Assembly (NCBI GenBank): GCA_026399075.1
Contig: JAPLRR010000068.1
Location: 1-64,000, forward strand
Source of the DNA: Methylococcales bacterium
GTDB lineage: Bacteria > Pseudomonadota > Gammaproteobacteria > Methylococcales > Methylomonadaceae
DNA: 64,000 bases
Direction of reading: 5' to 3'
Shown: positions 1-7,664 of the stretch, piece after piece
Numbering within the stretch: position 1 is the first letter of the stretch
How the letters are laid out: each line of letters begins with the position of its first letter
Translations under genes and position numbers: made by a program
The notes under the pieces: generated by a model
Databases searched by the model: none
Told to the model about the DNA's origin: nothing
What the model saw: the letters and a program-made list of their open reading frames with translations, nothing else

Positions 1-74
1 TCACTCCCCTTTTTGACAACCGCCAGCAGTTGTTCCCGTTCAATTTCGCTCAATTCAATTGGTTTTACGCTCAT
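1..74 (-). CDS. IS630-like transposase, N-terminal fragment cut by window edge
   Basis: An open frame starts with ATG at 74 on the minus strand and runs off the left end of the window after about 24 codons. The visible residues (MSVKPIELSEIEREQLLAVV) resemble the start of IS630/Tc1-family transposases, which often open with a short IELSEEER-type helix. Only this stretch can be read, so the family call rests on one motif. If correct, an insertion sequence lies immediately downstream of the STAND gene that ends at 139, and its terminal repeat should fall within 75-138. A short unrelated ORF cannot be excluded. Confidence 0.45.
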   Translation of the reverse strand, partial: MSVKPIELSEIEREQLLAVVKKGS

Positions 75-138
75 TACAGCGCGCCCTCTGCTTTTAAAAT
101 CCCTCTATTTTAATGCATGGCGATTTGTTGTGGAACGC

Positions 139-3100
139 TTAGCGGCATACCACCGCGTGGCAGTGAGCAGCACGTAAAGAACTTTTGGGATCTATATTTT
201 CAAGCTCTTGGAGAACGGTTATGAAATCCCTTAGGCATGTTTCACGGTCACCGGAATGCCAACTAGCCAAGGCTGCATCAGCCATCAAACCAACTCGCAT
301 TGGAACCATCTCAGTAATGCCACATTCTTTTGCGGCATTACTGCCATAAAGATAATAGCGTCTCGCCGTTTCAAAGTCGCCTTGACTTTCAGCACTAATA
401 GCCGCTTCACGTCCCAAAAAAGCTTTCTCAGTTTTGCTAAGCGGTGCATCACCTTCGATTAATATCGTAGATAATTCCAGACTACTCTGATGATTTTTGG
501 CTCGGTAGAAAACTTTGGCTTTTGCTCGTACAAGCTCAGAATTAGTTTCACCATAAAGCACCAATCCTTCATCAAGAATCGCCAGTGCTTGGTCTTTGTC
601 GTCTCCATATTCATCAATAATGAGTGCATGGTATTTTCTGCAACAGACTGCTAGATTAATCTGTCCCCAAGATTTGGCAAACTCTTCTAAGCGAGCAAAA
701 ACGGCGCAATGAATGGAAGGGTTGATTGTTTTTGCATCATACTCTCCTAGCCAAGCACCCATGACCAACACATCCACATCAAATTCTTGTTTGTCAAAAG
801 GCTTAAACAATTTTTGACGAAGTTTTAGGCTGCATGAATTAAGGAACTCAAATACCGAAAGTAATTCAGCAATCTGTTTAATTTGATGTGCTTGATTTAA
901 AAACATGAAGCCCAAAAGCGGAACGCCATCTATCTCATCTGGGATAGTTTCGTTCGAAAAATGATCTGGGAGATATTCTTGTTGACTTTCAAACAGTACA
1001 TCAAATTTATAAATTAAATCCCAGAAATTTGGAATTGCTCCAAATTTTGATGTTGTCAGAAGTAATTTCACATACACCGTAAGTGTAAGCATATTTCTTC
1101 CGGCAATATTATCGACGCGGTTTGATTCTGCTTCAAAGCACTTCAGTACATCCGAGAACTTCTCATTTTTCTCCTCTATATGGCAAAGAAAAAGCAGCTG
1201 TACACCCCGAAAAATTTGGCTCACTTCTGGATCATCTTCATAAGCGTAGCGATCAGTTCTCATAAAACTGAATAAGATGAAGTGGGGAGCAAGCATCTCT
1301 ATAACGCTCTGCTCTTCTTTAAGTAAATACAAACACAAACAAGTAATAACTAGAATGTTTTTGCCTGATAAGGCAGCAAGAAGCGCTGAATTTGCTTCGA
1401 TGGGGCTGAGTAATTTCTCTTTGAAAATTGAATTTGCTATCTCGAAGTTTATTTTTTGTTTTTGGTCATCTGTTAATGTGTTGTTTCCTAAATTAGATAG
1501 CAATGGGGACAAAGCGAACCGATCCCGTTCATGTTGATCCACCCAGAAACCAATTAATCGGTCGAAAAATAATCCGCCATCAGAAACCACGGGCGGAATT
1601 TGTGCCATATCAAGAACAAAACTCCGTTTAAAGTTACCCGACTTAAGGGATAAGCGTTCTAGTAACCGCCTACTATTTTCCGGCAATTCATTCAGTAGCC
1701 TTTCTCTTGATTGTAAGCGAATCTGCTCAAGGGCAGAGTTACCGCTAAGTAGGGAGTCAAAGGTTATTAATTCCTTTAAGTCCCAACCATTATTCTGCAT
1801 ACTTTGAATTGCTGCGATTGCAAGTTGAGGGTGTCCGCCGCCGGAGATAAGGTGAATGTATTTAACCCAGCTTGCCATTTGCACACCCAAGCCAGTCAGA
1901 ATCTCTTGTATGTCATTTTCAGTGAATTCAGAAATTTTTTGGCCAATAGCTGTTGGCAGATTGGCACAAAAGAGAAAGTCGGAGCTTGGTATTCTGGGAG
2001 AGGTAAATAGAAGAAGCAAGTCTGTCCGATCACATACTGATTTCAAGAGCAATAACTTTTCATTGATGTGCGGTTCAAACTTACATTCAAAGTCATCAAT
2101 CAGTAAGCCTGTAATAGATTGTTCGGTTAGCCTGTTAATTACATCCAGTAGAATTGCAGCTACTTGCTCTTCGTTGAGGCCCCTTAAATTTATACTGGCC
2201 CAATTTCCCCCAATTTGTCGAGCGGCAATTTTGGCACCAATGGTTTTTCCAACCCCGGCAGCACCAAAGACCCAACTAACTCCGTATTCTGTTGCCGAGG
2301 ACACGATGGCATTTATATGGTTTGTGCGATTGGCTATTGCTCTTGGCAAGGGCACTTCATTAATAGGGCTTGGCTCTACAAGTCTTTTGGACAGGAAACT
2401 AGGGGATTGGGGCGCAGACGAGGCAAATAAAGTGGCAGTAAGCTGGTTTAGCACGTCAAATTGAGCCTTATTTACTGGAATTTGAGTTGCTTTATCTAGC
2501 ATTTCTTCTAATGCACTTTTATCAAAAAAGCGGTCTTCTTTTTGTGTGGCCTTGCTTAAAAGCGTTATGAGTATGTTGTTAAGGCAGCCGTCAACTTGCG
2601 AATAGACACCTCCTCGTTCCTTCAGTAAAGCCGAAAGCTTAGTTTTTAACTGAGGTATCAGATATTTTGAATCAAGTGCCCCACAATCAAAGTGAATCCG
2701 TTTTAGAAATTGTTCCCTAAAGTCGGTATCACTTAATCCATGGATGTGATTCTTGGTTTGTGGCGAAAGTTTTGATGCTTCAAGTATGTTTCGAAGCGGT
2801 TGTAAGTTACCTGTTTTTGCTAACTTTCGCCATGTTTCTAAAGTTGGCGTATCGCCAACACGATGTTCTTTAGATTTCTCTTTCCCTATCCTTGAAGTTG
2901 TCAAATGACGCAACCTGACTTGGAGTTTAGGATTCGTTAGGTGTAGATCAACAAAACTGTCAATTGACGCGATAATGTCGTCAGAATTAATTGTCACGCT
3001 GTGTGCAGTGTCTTTAATCTGTACAGCGTTCAATACATCAGCAGCAACAACGGCATAATCTTCTGCCACCTCCAAAAATAAGAACTCTTCAGTACCAAGC

Positions 3101-3204
3101 TCAATCCAAGCCAAAGCGGATTGATAAATTTGATAGACATATCCCTTTAAAGCATCGATAGCTTCTCTTGCTTTATCACCCTTGGGAATCTGCACTGTAG
3201 CCAT
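139..3204 (-). CDS. STAND-type NTPase with predicted N-terminal Cap4-like nuclease domain
   Basis: This 1021-residue protein has three visible parts. Residues 1-110 carry E45, E48-D49 and Q62-I63-K64, the spacing seen in PD-(D/E)xK nucleases of the Cap4/DUF4297 group. Residues 290-470 form a P-loop NTPase: Walker A is GAAGVGKT (314-321) and Walker B is LLIDD (367-371). The C-terminal half is helical and repeat-like, suggesting TPR-type sensor repeats. This nuclease-STAND-repeat plan is typical of Avs-like and related bacterial immune proteins, in which the repeats sense a phage product and the nuclease cuts DNA. No partner gene is adjacent. An IS630-like fragment lies downstream and broken genes lie upstream, so this is an accessory locus. 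The NTPase call is firm, the nuclease call moderate, the defence role inferred. Confidence 0.75.
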   Translation of the reverse strand: MATVQIPKGDKAREAIDALKGYVYQIYQSALAWIELGTEEFLFLEVAEDYAVVAADVLNAVQIKDTAHSVTINSDDIIASIDSFVDLHLTNPKLQVRLRHLTTSRIGKEKSKEHRVGDTPTLETWRKLAKTGNLQPLRNILEASKLSPQTKNHIHGLSDTDFREQFLKRIHFDCGALDSKYLIPQLKTKLSALLKERGGVYSQVDGCLNNILITLLSKATQKEDRFFDKSALEEMLDKATQIPVNKAQFDVLNQLTATLFASSAPQSPSFLSKRLVEPSPINEVPLPRAIANRTNHINAIVSSATEYGVSWVFGAAGVGKTIGAKIAARQIGGNWASINLRGLNEEQVAAILLDVINRLTEQSITGLLIDDFECKFEPHINEKLLLLKSVCDRTDLLLLFTSPRIPSSDFLFCANLPTAIGQKISEFTENDIQEILTGLGVQMASWVKYIHLISGGGHPQLAIAAIQSMQNNGWDLKELITFDSLLSGNSALEQIRLQSRERLLNELPENSRRLLERLSLKSGNFKRSFVLDMAQIPPVVSDGGLFFDRLIGFWVDQHERDRFALSPLLSNLGNNTLTDDQKQKINFEIANSIFKEKLLSPIEANSALLAALSGKNILVITCLCLYLLKEEQSVIEMLAPHFILFSFMRTDRYAYEDDPEVSQIFRGVQLLFLCHIEEKNEKFSDVLKCFEAESNRVDNIAGRNMLTLTVYVKLLLTTSKFGAIPNFWDLIYKFDVLFESQQEYLPDHFSNETIPDEIDGVPLLGFMFLNQAHQIKQIAELLSVFEFLNSCSLKLRQKLFKPFDKQEFDVDVLVMGAWLGEYDAKTINPSIHCAVFARLEEFAKSWGQINLAVCCRKYHALIIDEYGDDKDQALAILDEGLVLYGETNSELVRAKAKVFYRAKNHQSSLELSTILIEGDAPLSKTEKAFLGREAAISAESQGDFETARRYYLYGSNAAKECGITEMVPMRVGLMADAALASWHSGDRETCLRDFITVLQELENIDPKSSLRAAHCHAVVCR

Positions 3205-3299
3205 AGTCTCTAAAAAATTTCCAATATGTATTTAGCATCAATGTTTATCATTATTAAAACAATAGCGTGGGGCAGTTGTGAAACCCTATCCGATTTTAC

Positions 3300-3515
3300 T
3301 TAGGGTAACACATCTAAAGAGCTCTTTATCATGCAATTAATCGATGTACCGCCGATAAGCAGAACATTTTCGCCTTGTTTGACAGCGAAGCTGACATCAA
3401 ATAAGACTTGGCGTTTGCCATAGCCTGCGCTGAGGTGCCTGACATTCAGGATGTCGGTTTCAGAAATAGGCATCGGCGGCTTGTGGGCTGTGTTGTAGTT
3501 GGCTAAAGCTAACAA
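3300..3515 (-). pseudogene. Truncated LivF/UrtE-like ABC ATPase, N-terminal remnant
   Basis: The frame encodes a typical ABC ATPase start (DILNVRHLSAGYGKRQVLFD, then VSFAVKQGENVLLIGG) and then loses homology exactly where the Walker A GxGKST should follow. It stops after another 15 or so unrelated residues. The AGYGKRQVL...V pattern is characteristic of LivF/UrtE-type branched-chain amino acid or urea importer ATPases. It follows a LivG-like C-terminal fragment, the native order of the two ATPase genes in such operons. With no Walker A the product cannot bind ATP, so this is a relic. Confidence 0.55.
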
Positions 3516-3781
3516 ATTCTGACAAGGTGCCTGCGCTAAGGAATAGGAAACGGTCGGCAGTTTCAGCCATAAAGTCGGTGTTGTGCTCTATGATTAAGAT
3601 CGTTTTTCCTTGTTGTTTTAGCTGTTGTATGAGTGTGGTCATTTGTTGCCGATACTGGGGGCTGATGCCCGCAACGGGTTCGTCTAGTAGCAGGAACTGT
3701 GAGCCGTTGGCTACGCAACAGGCAAGGTTGAGTAATCTTTGCCGACTGGCTGATACGGCCCGCCAAGGCGTGGATTTGTTC
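3460..3781 (-). pseudogene. LivG/UrtD-like ABC ATPase, C-terminal remnant
   Basis: The frame contains the C-terminal half of an ABC ATPase: a degraded signature region (SASRQRLLNLA where LSGGQ is expected), Walker B FLLLDEP, a D-loop-like GISPQ and the H-loop ILIIEHN, ending in QAADAYF, which resembles the usual LivG/UrtD end. The N-terminal half with Walker A is missing: upstream the sequence switches abruptly into an HrpA-like fragment. The end overlaps the LivF-like remnant in another frame. Together these are the scar of an amino acid or urea transporter operon. Confidence 0.55.
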
Positions 3782-3910
3782 CTAGGGAGCCTTACCTTTT
3801 TGGCAATCAGCACGCAAACGGTCTAACTGGCGTTTTAACTGATGGCGGTCTTGGTTAAGGCACAGCGGCAGTTGCAGGGTGAGTTGTTTGACGAGTTCAG
3901 AAGCAGACAT
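3782..3910 (-). pseudogene. HrpA-like helicase, N-terminal fragment (42 codons)
   Basis: An ATG at 3910 opens 42 codons ending at TAG 3782-3784. Residues such as LPLCLNQDRHQLKRQLDRLR match what I recall of the HrpA RNA helicase N-terminus (a DRHxLKRQL helix preceding the DEAH domain). HrpA is normally about 1300 residues, so over 95 percent is absent. The reading breaks at the point where the LivG-like remnant begins, so the junction is probably a deletion or recombination point. The call rests on recognition of a short motif. Confidence 0.4.
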
Positions 3911-4441
3911 GCGGTGATAACAGTTAAAAGAGGGGTATTATACGGCATGGGTGACTTTCTTGGTGTTGGCGTTTGGCTTAGGGCTATCAGGTTGGTTTAT
4001 GGTAAGCGAGCTTGATTGTGTTAACCCCATTTTTTTCTATCATCATCACAACAATCAACACCGGGTAGTAAAATAGTTGCCGCAAAATAGATTGCGGCGA
4101 AAAAACTGCCATATAACTCCCCAAGCCAATAAACGTAAGCCACCTTTAATTTTTACACTGTTGATTTATGAACATATTGTAGATGCGGTTTGGTATGTAG
4201 GCGGTAATAATGCAGCTGTTGAGCAGGCAGCATTGTAGGCCAAGTTTGGTGTGACCCAGCAAAGGCGTTAGGGGCCAAATACTCAGGTCATTTCATGGGC
4301 CAACTAATCATCCCAGAGTGTAAAGGCTTAAGAGCCTGCCATGTAGCGCCTTTCCACACAAAAACCTTAAAAAGTCATTGCACCAAACGGTAAACTGGTT
4401 TATTCTTGTTAGTTCCCACACGACCTGTGGGATTCAAAATA
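3911..4441. other. Intergenic region, no confident gene
   Basis: This stretch separates the gene fragments from the tRNA pair. A forward frame from GTG 3951 to TAG 4076 (41 codons) encodes a hydrophobic start (TFLVLAFGLGLSGWF) and could be the remnant of a membrane protein diverging from the hrpA-like fragment, but I do not recognise it. A small inverted repeat (CCCACA / TGTGGG, 4415-4431) sits just upstream of tRNA-Ser. Nothing else stands out. Confidence 0.4.
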
Positions 4442-4529
4442 GGAGAGATGGCCGAGTGGCCGATGGCGCACGCCTGGAAAGTGTGTATACGGCAACGTAT
4501 CGAGGGTTCGAATCCCTCTCTCTCCGCCA
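4442..4529 (+). tRNA. tRNA-Ser (anticodon GGA)
   Basis: An 88-nt class II tRNA. The acceptor stem GGAGAGA (4442-4448) pairs with TCTCTCC (4519-4525), followed by G and an encoded CCA (4527-4529). The anticodon loop reads CTGGAAA, giving GGA. A long variable arm (GTATAC...GTAT) is typical of serine tRNAs and the T arm GGTTCGAATCC is canonical. It lies 8 nt upstream of tRNA-Lys, so the two are probably one transcript. Confidence 0.97.
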
Positions 4530-4537
4530 CTTATTTC

Positions 4538-4613
4538 GGGGTGTTAGCTCAGTTGGTAGAGCAGTGGACTCTTAATCCATAGGTCCAGGGTTCGAGTCCC
4601 TGACGCCCCACCA
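4538..4613 (+). tRNA. tRNA-Lys (anticodon CTT)
   Basis: A 76-nt tRNA with acceptor stem GGGGTGT (4538-4544) pairing with ACGCCCC (4603-4609), discriminator A and encoded CCA (4611-4613). The anticodon loop CTCTTAA gives CTT, reading AAG lysine codons. The D arm (AGCTCAGTTGGTAGAGC) and T arm (GGGTTCGAGTCCC) are canonical. It borders an accessory region and is a plausible integration target, although no att duplication was found by eye. Confidence 0.97.
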
Positions 4614-4628
4614 ATAAAATCAAAAAGT

Positions 4629-4652
4629 TATTCTATAAAAAACTATAGAATA
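4629..4652 (+). terminator. AT-rich hairpin after the tRNA pair
   Basis: A perfect 9-bp inverted repeat, TATTCTATA / TATAGAATA with a 6-nt loop, starts 16 nt after tRNA-Lys. It is the first structure that could end or help process the tRNA transcript. There is no clear downstream T-run, so the terminator role is tentative. Confidence 0.35.
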
Positions 4653-4794
4653 TATGCAGGTGGGTACAATTACCCAGTTTTTAGTGGGCTTGACGACATC
4701 CGGCTTAACATCATAAACTCTCATTATCTCAAACGTCAGCATCAAGCATCAAATTGACGCTTTGTTTTTTGGAACCTCCTCCAAGTTACGACGA

Positions 4795-5024
4795 CGGTTG
4801 CACTCATTCCGGGGTATTCGTCAAAATCATTCGTTTTGGGAGAAATCGAGTTTTTGTATATCTTTAGGCACCTTGCATAAAGAAATTACACGGGTTTCTT
4901 TTTCTGGCGTATATGGTATGTAACAACCATAGGATGTGCCGATGACAGGAGGCGCATCAATCGCGAACGATGCGCTTCGTGCCTGAGCACATCCTATGCG
5001 TATGCGCATCTTAACGCGTTAAAT
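4795..5024. repeat. Structured tandem repeat, copy 1 (about 230 bp)
   Basis: The first of two adjacent, roughly 90 percent identical units (offset exactly 230 bp). Each begins near CGGTTG...CTCATTCCGGGG and contains a long imperfect hairpin, here 4931-4995: outer stem AGGATGTGC / GCACATCCT, inner stem GCGCATC / GATGCGC, loop AATCGCGAAC. The short open frames across it are frame-shifted between the copies, which argues against protein coding. The unit lies downstream of ptuB. It might be a non-coding RNA, a MITE-like element or a protein-binding array; I do not recognise the family. Confidence 0.8.
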
Positions 5025-5250
5025 CGGTTGTGCTCATTCCGGGGTATCCGTCAAAATCATTCGATTTTGGGCAAATCGGGTTTTTGTTTATCTTTAGGCA
5101 CCTTGCATAAAAAAATAACACGGGTTTCGTTTTCTGGCGTATATGGTCTATAACAACCAAAGGATGTGCCGACGACAGGAGGCGCATCAATCGCGAACGA
5201 TGCGCTTCGTGCCTCAGCACATCCTATCCGTATGCGTATCTTATCGCGTT
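5025..5250. repeat. Structured tandem repeat, copy 2 (about 226 bp)
   Basis: The second unit repeats copy 1, including the long hairpin at 5161-5225. The stem arms (AGGATGTGC / GCACATCCT and GCGCATC / GATGCGC) are identical in both copies, while substitutions fall in linkers and flanks, for example GATGAC versus GACGAC and CCTGAG versus CCTCAG. The copy ends about 34 bp beyond the ptuB stop codon (ptuB is transcribed towards it), so it could form the 3' end of the Septu transcript. Confidence 0.8.
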
Positions 5251-5283
5251 ATACATATTGTGTATCTTATCGCAGCTATCCGG

Positions 5284-6033
5284 TTATGAACAAAGGAGCG
5301 CGCTGACCATTGCAGAGTATTCAGCAGAGGCCAAAGTGGCATTATTTAACATCTGTTTAGCTTCTTTGGCTAGGTGTTGCAATGCTTCGTCATCAAGCCG
5401 TTGTTGATCAGCAAGCGTTACTAAATCCAGCAAAATGCGTAATTCACCCAGTTTGGTGCGCCGCATTTCGTTTAAGTTTTCCCTGTCTAAACCTAAAACA
5501 GCAATGGTGGTTTTACCATGAAGATTGCCATTGAGGGCATAAGGGATTTCCGAACGAAAGCCGATAAAATCTTGTGGGTTGCTAAGCGTAGGATTCAGTA
5601 GCAAAGGCTTTTCCGCCGCAATATTGTCCAGATGGCTACGCGCCCTGTCTGTAGGATTTTGCAAAGGGAACAGGTTTTTCTTGTATTGTTGGTTGCATAA
5701 AGTGCAACTCAATAACAAATTATCCCAAGTATAAGCCAACCAATAGTAGCCCGGTTTTGTCAGCGCTTCTGAATCTGCCTGTTTGTAAGCTGCCTTGGGC
5801 CGATAATGCTCGACATCACCATAACTGATATGGCTTAGTTTAGCTTCACAAAAACAACATTTATCATGCTGCATTTTTCTTAGGGCGGTTTTTACTTCTT
5901 CATGCCCATAAATGTTGCTTTTAAACTCAAATTCGGTACCCCCCTGCCGATAAGCCTCACATAAGGCCGTTTGTTCGGCCTTGCCTTTGGTTTGCAAAAT
6001 TGCCGGTTCATCGGTGCGTTGGATAAAGATCAT
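5284..6033 (-). CDS. ptuB: Septu-type HNH endonuclease (PtuB, TIGR02646-like)
   Basis: This 249-residue protein has a full HNH/zinc-finger nuclease core: C59-C60-F-C62, then DVEHYRPKA (74-82) with catalytic-type E75-H76, then SCTLCN (109-114). The QRTDEPAIL start and overall length match the TIGR02646 family, which includes PtuB of Septu and the HNH subunit of retron Eco7 (Ec78). Its ATG overlaps the stop of ptuA by 4 nt, so the two are translationally coupled. In Septu, PtuA binds PtuB and the complex cuts DNA upon phage infection. No reverse transcriptase is nearby, so this is Septu rather than a complete retron. The gene is followed by two structured repeats. Confidence 0.85.
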   Translation of the reverse strand: MIFIQRTDEPAILQTKGKAEQTALCEAYRQGGTEFEFKSNIYGHEEVKTALRKMQHDKCCFCEAKLSHISYGDVEHYRPKAAYKQADSEALTKPGYYWLAYTWDNLLLSCTLCNQQYKKNLFPLQNPTDRARSHLDNIAAEKPLLLNPTLSNPQDFIGFRSEIPYALNGNLHGKTTIAVLGLDRENLNEMRRTKLGELRILLDLVTLADQQRLDDEALQHLAKEAKQMLNNATLASAEYSAMVSALLCS

Positions 6034-7319
6034 GCTTTTTCTTTCAGCAATTGTGCCGCGCGGCGGATGATGTTCATCGCATTAATATCTTCGGCTGTTT
6101 CAGCGGTAGGCAAATCGCCGATTTCAGTTTCCAACGCTTTCAATTGCAAATGGTCTTGGTCTGTCAATTCGGCTTGGCTGAGAATTTGCCGGCGATGCTC
6201 AAGAAGCTTTTCATAATGCGGCGAACGCGCACTGCCTAGGTCGAACAAATCGCTGGTCAGTAATTGGTCGATACGCCAACCTTGCACATCTTTATCTTGT
6301 TGGTGAATGCTTACGCCATTGGCTTCGCGTTTTAGCACCACGATATTGGCGTTTTCCGCTGCTTGCACAATCAAAGGGCTATGCGCGGTAACGATGAATT
6401 GGGTGTTAATGAAACGCTCGCTCAAATACGACATGATGGTGCGCTGCCATTTAGGGTGTAAATGCAGGTCAATTTCATCAATCAGCACGACGGCTGGTTC
6501 GGCGATGGGGTTGGGGCTGTGGGGATACTCATTAAATAACTGTGCGGCAAGATCAACCATCCATGCGATCATCGTCTGATAGCCTAGGCTTAACTGAAAT
6601 AACATCAGCCAACCATCGGGGGTTTTGAATTCAACGCGAGGGAGCGGGGATTTTTCATTTGGCACGGAAATACGAATATCTTCTACATCGGGTAGAAGTT
6701 TGATTAAAATGTCTTTGATAATTTCAACGCGTTTTTTATAGCTTTCTTGAATGTCAGATGCTTTACTGGCGATATAGTCGGTTTCGCGTAACCATTCTTC
6801 GGCATTTATTAGTTCGTCAGAGTCATTGTTAATTCCCATCTCATAGAAAGTCTTTTCTCCTGATGACATGGGCTTGTTTTTGCTGAGTTTTCTGGTGGCT
6901 TTGTAGGCGTAGATTTTAAATTTACCGCTTCTCAGACATTTAAGGTAATCAACTGGGGTGTAAAAACCTGACGTTCCAATATTAATTTCTTTTCTTGCTG
7001 ATTCATGAAAAAAAGTACCCAGTTGATTGTCTAATGTGTTTTCAGAAGCGAATTCATAGACTACGTTAAAATATTTGCTATTGTTTTTAGGCAAACTATA
7101 GATTTCACTTCCATAATCCAAAAGATTATATTTTTCCAAAACCTCCAATAAAGTGGTCTTACCCGTCCCGTTATCCCCCAAAATAACCGTCCACTGAGCA
7201 GGTCTTCCATTCCCATCAGATAACTCCAGTGTTTGTTGCCCAGCAAAACAACGCACGTTTTCTAGTGAAAGCGAGAGAAAATAAACGCCTTCTTCCCTGG
7301 CTTTTGTTGATGTTTCCAT
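6030..7319 (-). CDS. ptuA: Septu-type AAA/ABC-like ATPase (PtuA)
   Basis: A 429-residue SMC/ABC-like ATPase. Walker A is GDNGTGKT (48-55), a signature-like segment LSLGYQTMIAWMVDL lies at 243-257, Walker B is VVLIDEID (277-284) followed by LHLHPKWQ, and the H-loop is TAHSP (311-315). The region between carries the long insertion usual for overcoming-lysogenization-defect/RecF-like ATPases. It precedes and overlaps ptuB, the defining Septu arrangement. The expected role is to oligomerise, sense infection and license the PtuB nuclease. The start METSTKAREEG is the only sensible ATG before the beta-rich N-terminus. Confidence 0.85.
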   Translation of the reverse strand: METSTKAREEGVYFLSLSLENVRCFAGQQTLELSDGNGRPAQWTVILGDNGTGKTTLLEVLEKYNLLDYGSEIYSLPKNNSKYFNVVYEFASENTLDNQLGTFFHESARKEINIGTSGFYTPVDYLKCLRSGKFKIYAYKATRKLSKNKPMSSGEKTFYEMGINNDSDELINAEEWLRETDYIASKASDIQESYKKRVEIIKDILIKLLPDVEDIRISVPNEKSPLPRVEFKTPDGWLMLFQLSLGYQTMIAWMVDLAAQLFNEYPHSPNPIAEPAVVLIDEIDLHLHPKWQRTIMSYLSERFINTQFIVTAHSPLIVQAAENANIVVLKREANGVSIHQQDKDVQGWRIDQLLTSDLFDLGSARSPHYEKLLEHRRQILSQAELTDQDHLQLKALETEIGDLPTAETAEDINAMNIIRRAAQLLKEKA

Positions 7320-7430
7320 TGTTTTTACCCTTTAATTTAACGTGCCAATCAGATAACCCTATTCTAGCCCGAATAATGTGCTTTGTTTCCCAGGGCATCA
7401 TTCGGCTTTGTCAAAGGAATTGATTAAGTC

Positions 7431-7444
7431 TTGGTGATCACCAA
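7431..7444. promoter_or_regulatory. Perfect 14-bp palindrome upstream of ptuA
   Basis: TTGGTGATCACCAA is an exact palindrome about 110 bp upstream of the ptuA start. Its size and symmetry suit a dimeric repressor operator, but no regulator gene is adjacent and no second copy was noticed. Function is inferred only from symmetry. Confidence 0.25.
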
Positions 7445-7556
7445 AACATAACTACTATTCCTATAAGTCTAGTTCAAATTTCAATAAAAACAAGCTAAGC
7501 AAGGCCTGAATCGGTTTGGTAGTCAGCCACTTAAAAGCTGCCTAGTGGCGGGATAA

Positions 7557-7589
7557 AGACCTGCGAGGTTTTTAAAACATCGCAGGTCT
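7557..7589. repeat. Inverted repeat AGACCTGCGA / TCGCAGGTCT
   Basis: A 10-bp perfect stem encloses GGTTTTTAAAACA, so the whole 33-bp element is nearly palindromic. It lies about 75 bp beyond the xseA stop and could terminate transcription arriving from xseA. A related palindrome (AGACCTTGCA / TGCAAGGTCT) occurs at 13362-13382, so both may belong to one dispersed family. Confidence 0.55.
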
Positions 7590-7664
7590 GTCCCTATTGC
7601 CTAAACAAATGAGAAGCTACCAATCCCAATTGCAACCAAACCAGCGCCATCGGCTCAACCCAAC

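Larger units (their letters stand above)
7320..7664. other. Intergenic region between ptuA and xseA
   Basis: No gene is seen. It holds the likely ptuA promoter region, a perfect 14-bp palindrome (7431-7444) and an inverted repeat (7557-7589). These are listed separately. Confidence 0.5.

Noticed and set aside
1856..2464. 202-codon forward frame inside the STAND gene
   Set aside because: It runs antisense to a gene with intact Walker A and B motifs and has no recognisable motif of its own.
4827..5220. Two short minus-strand frames in the tandem repeats
   Set aside because: The same DNA is read in different frames in the two copies, which argues for non-coding structure rather than protein.
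4795..5250. Integron attC sites
   Set aside because: The hairpins have neither RYYYAAC nor GTTRRRY boxes at their ends, and no integrase or cassette genes are present.
4795..5250. CRISPR array
   Set aside because: There are only two long units with no short repeat-spacer periodicity and no cas genes.
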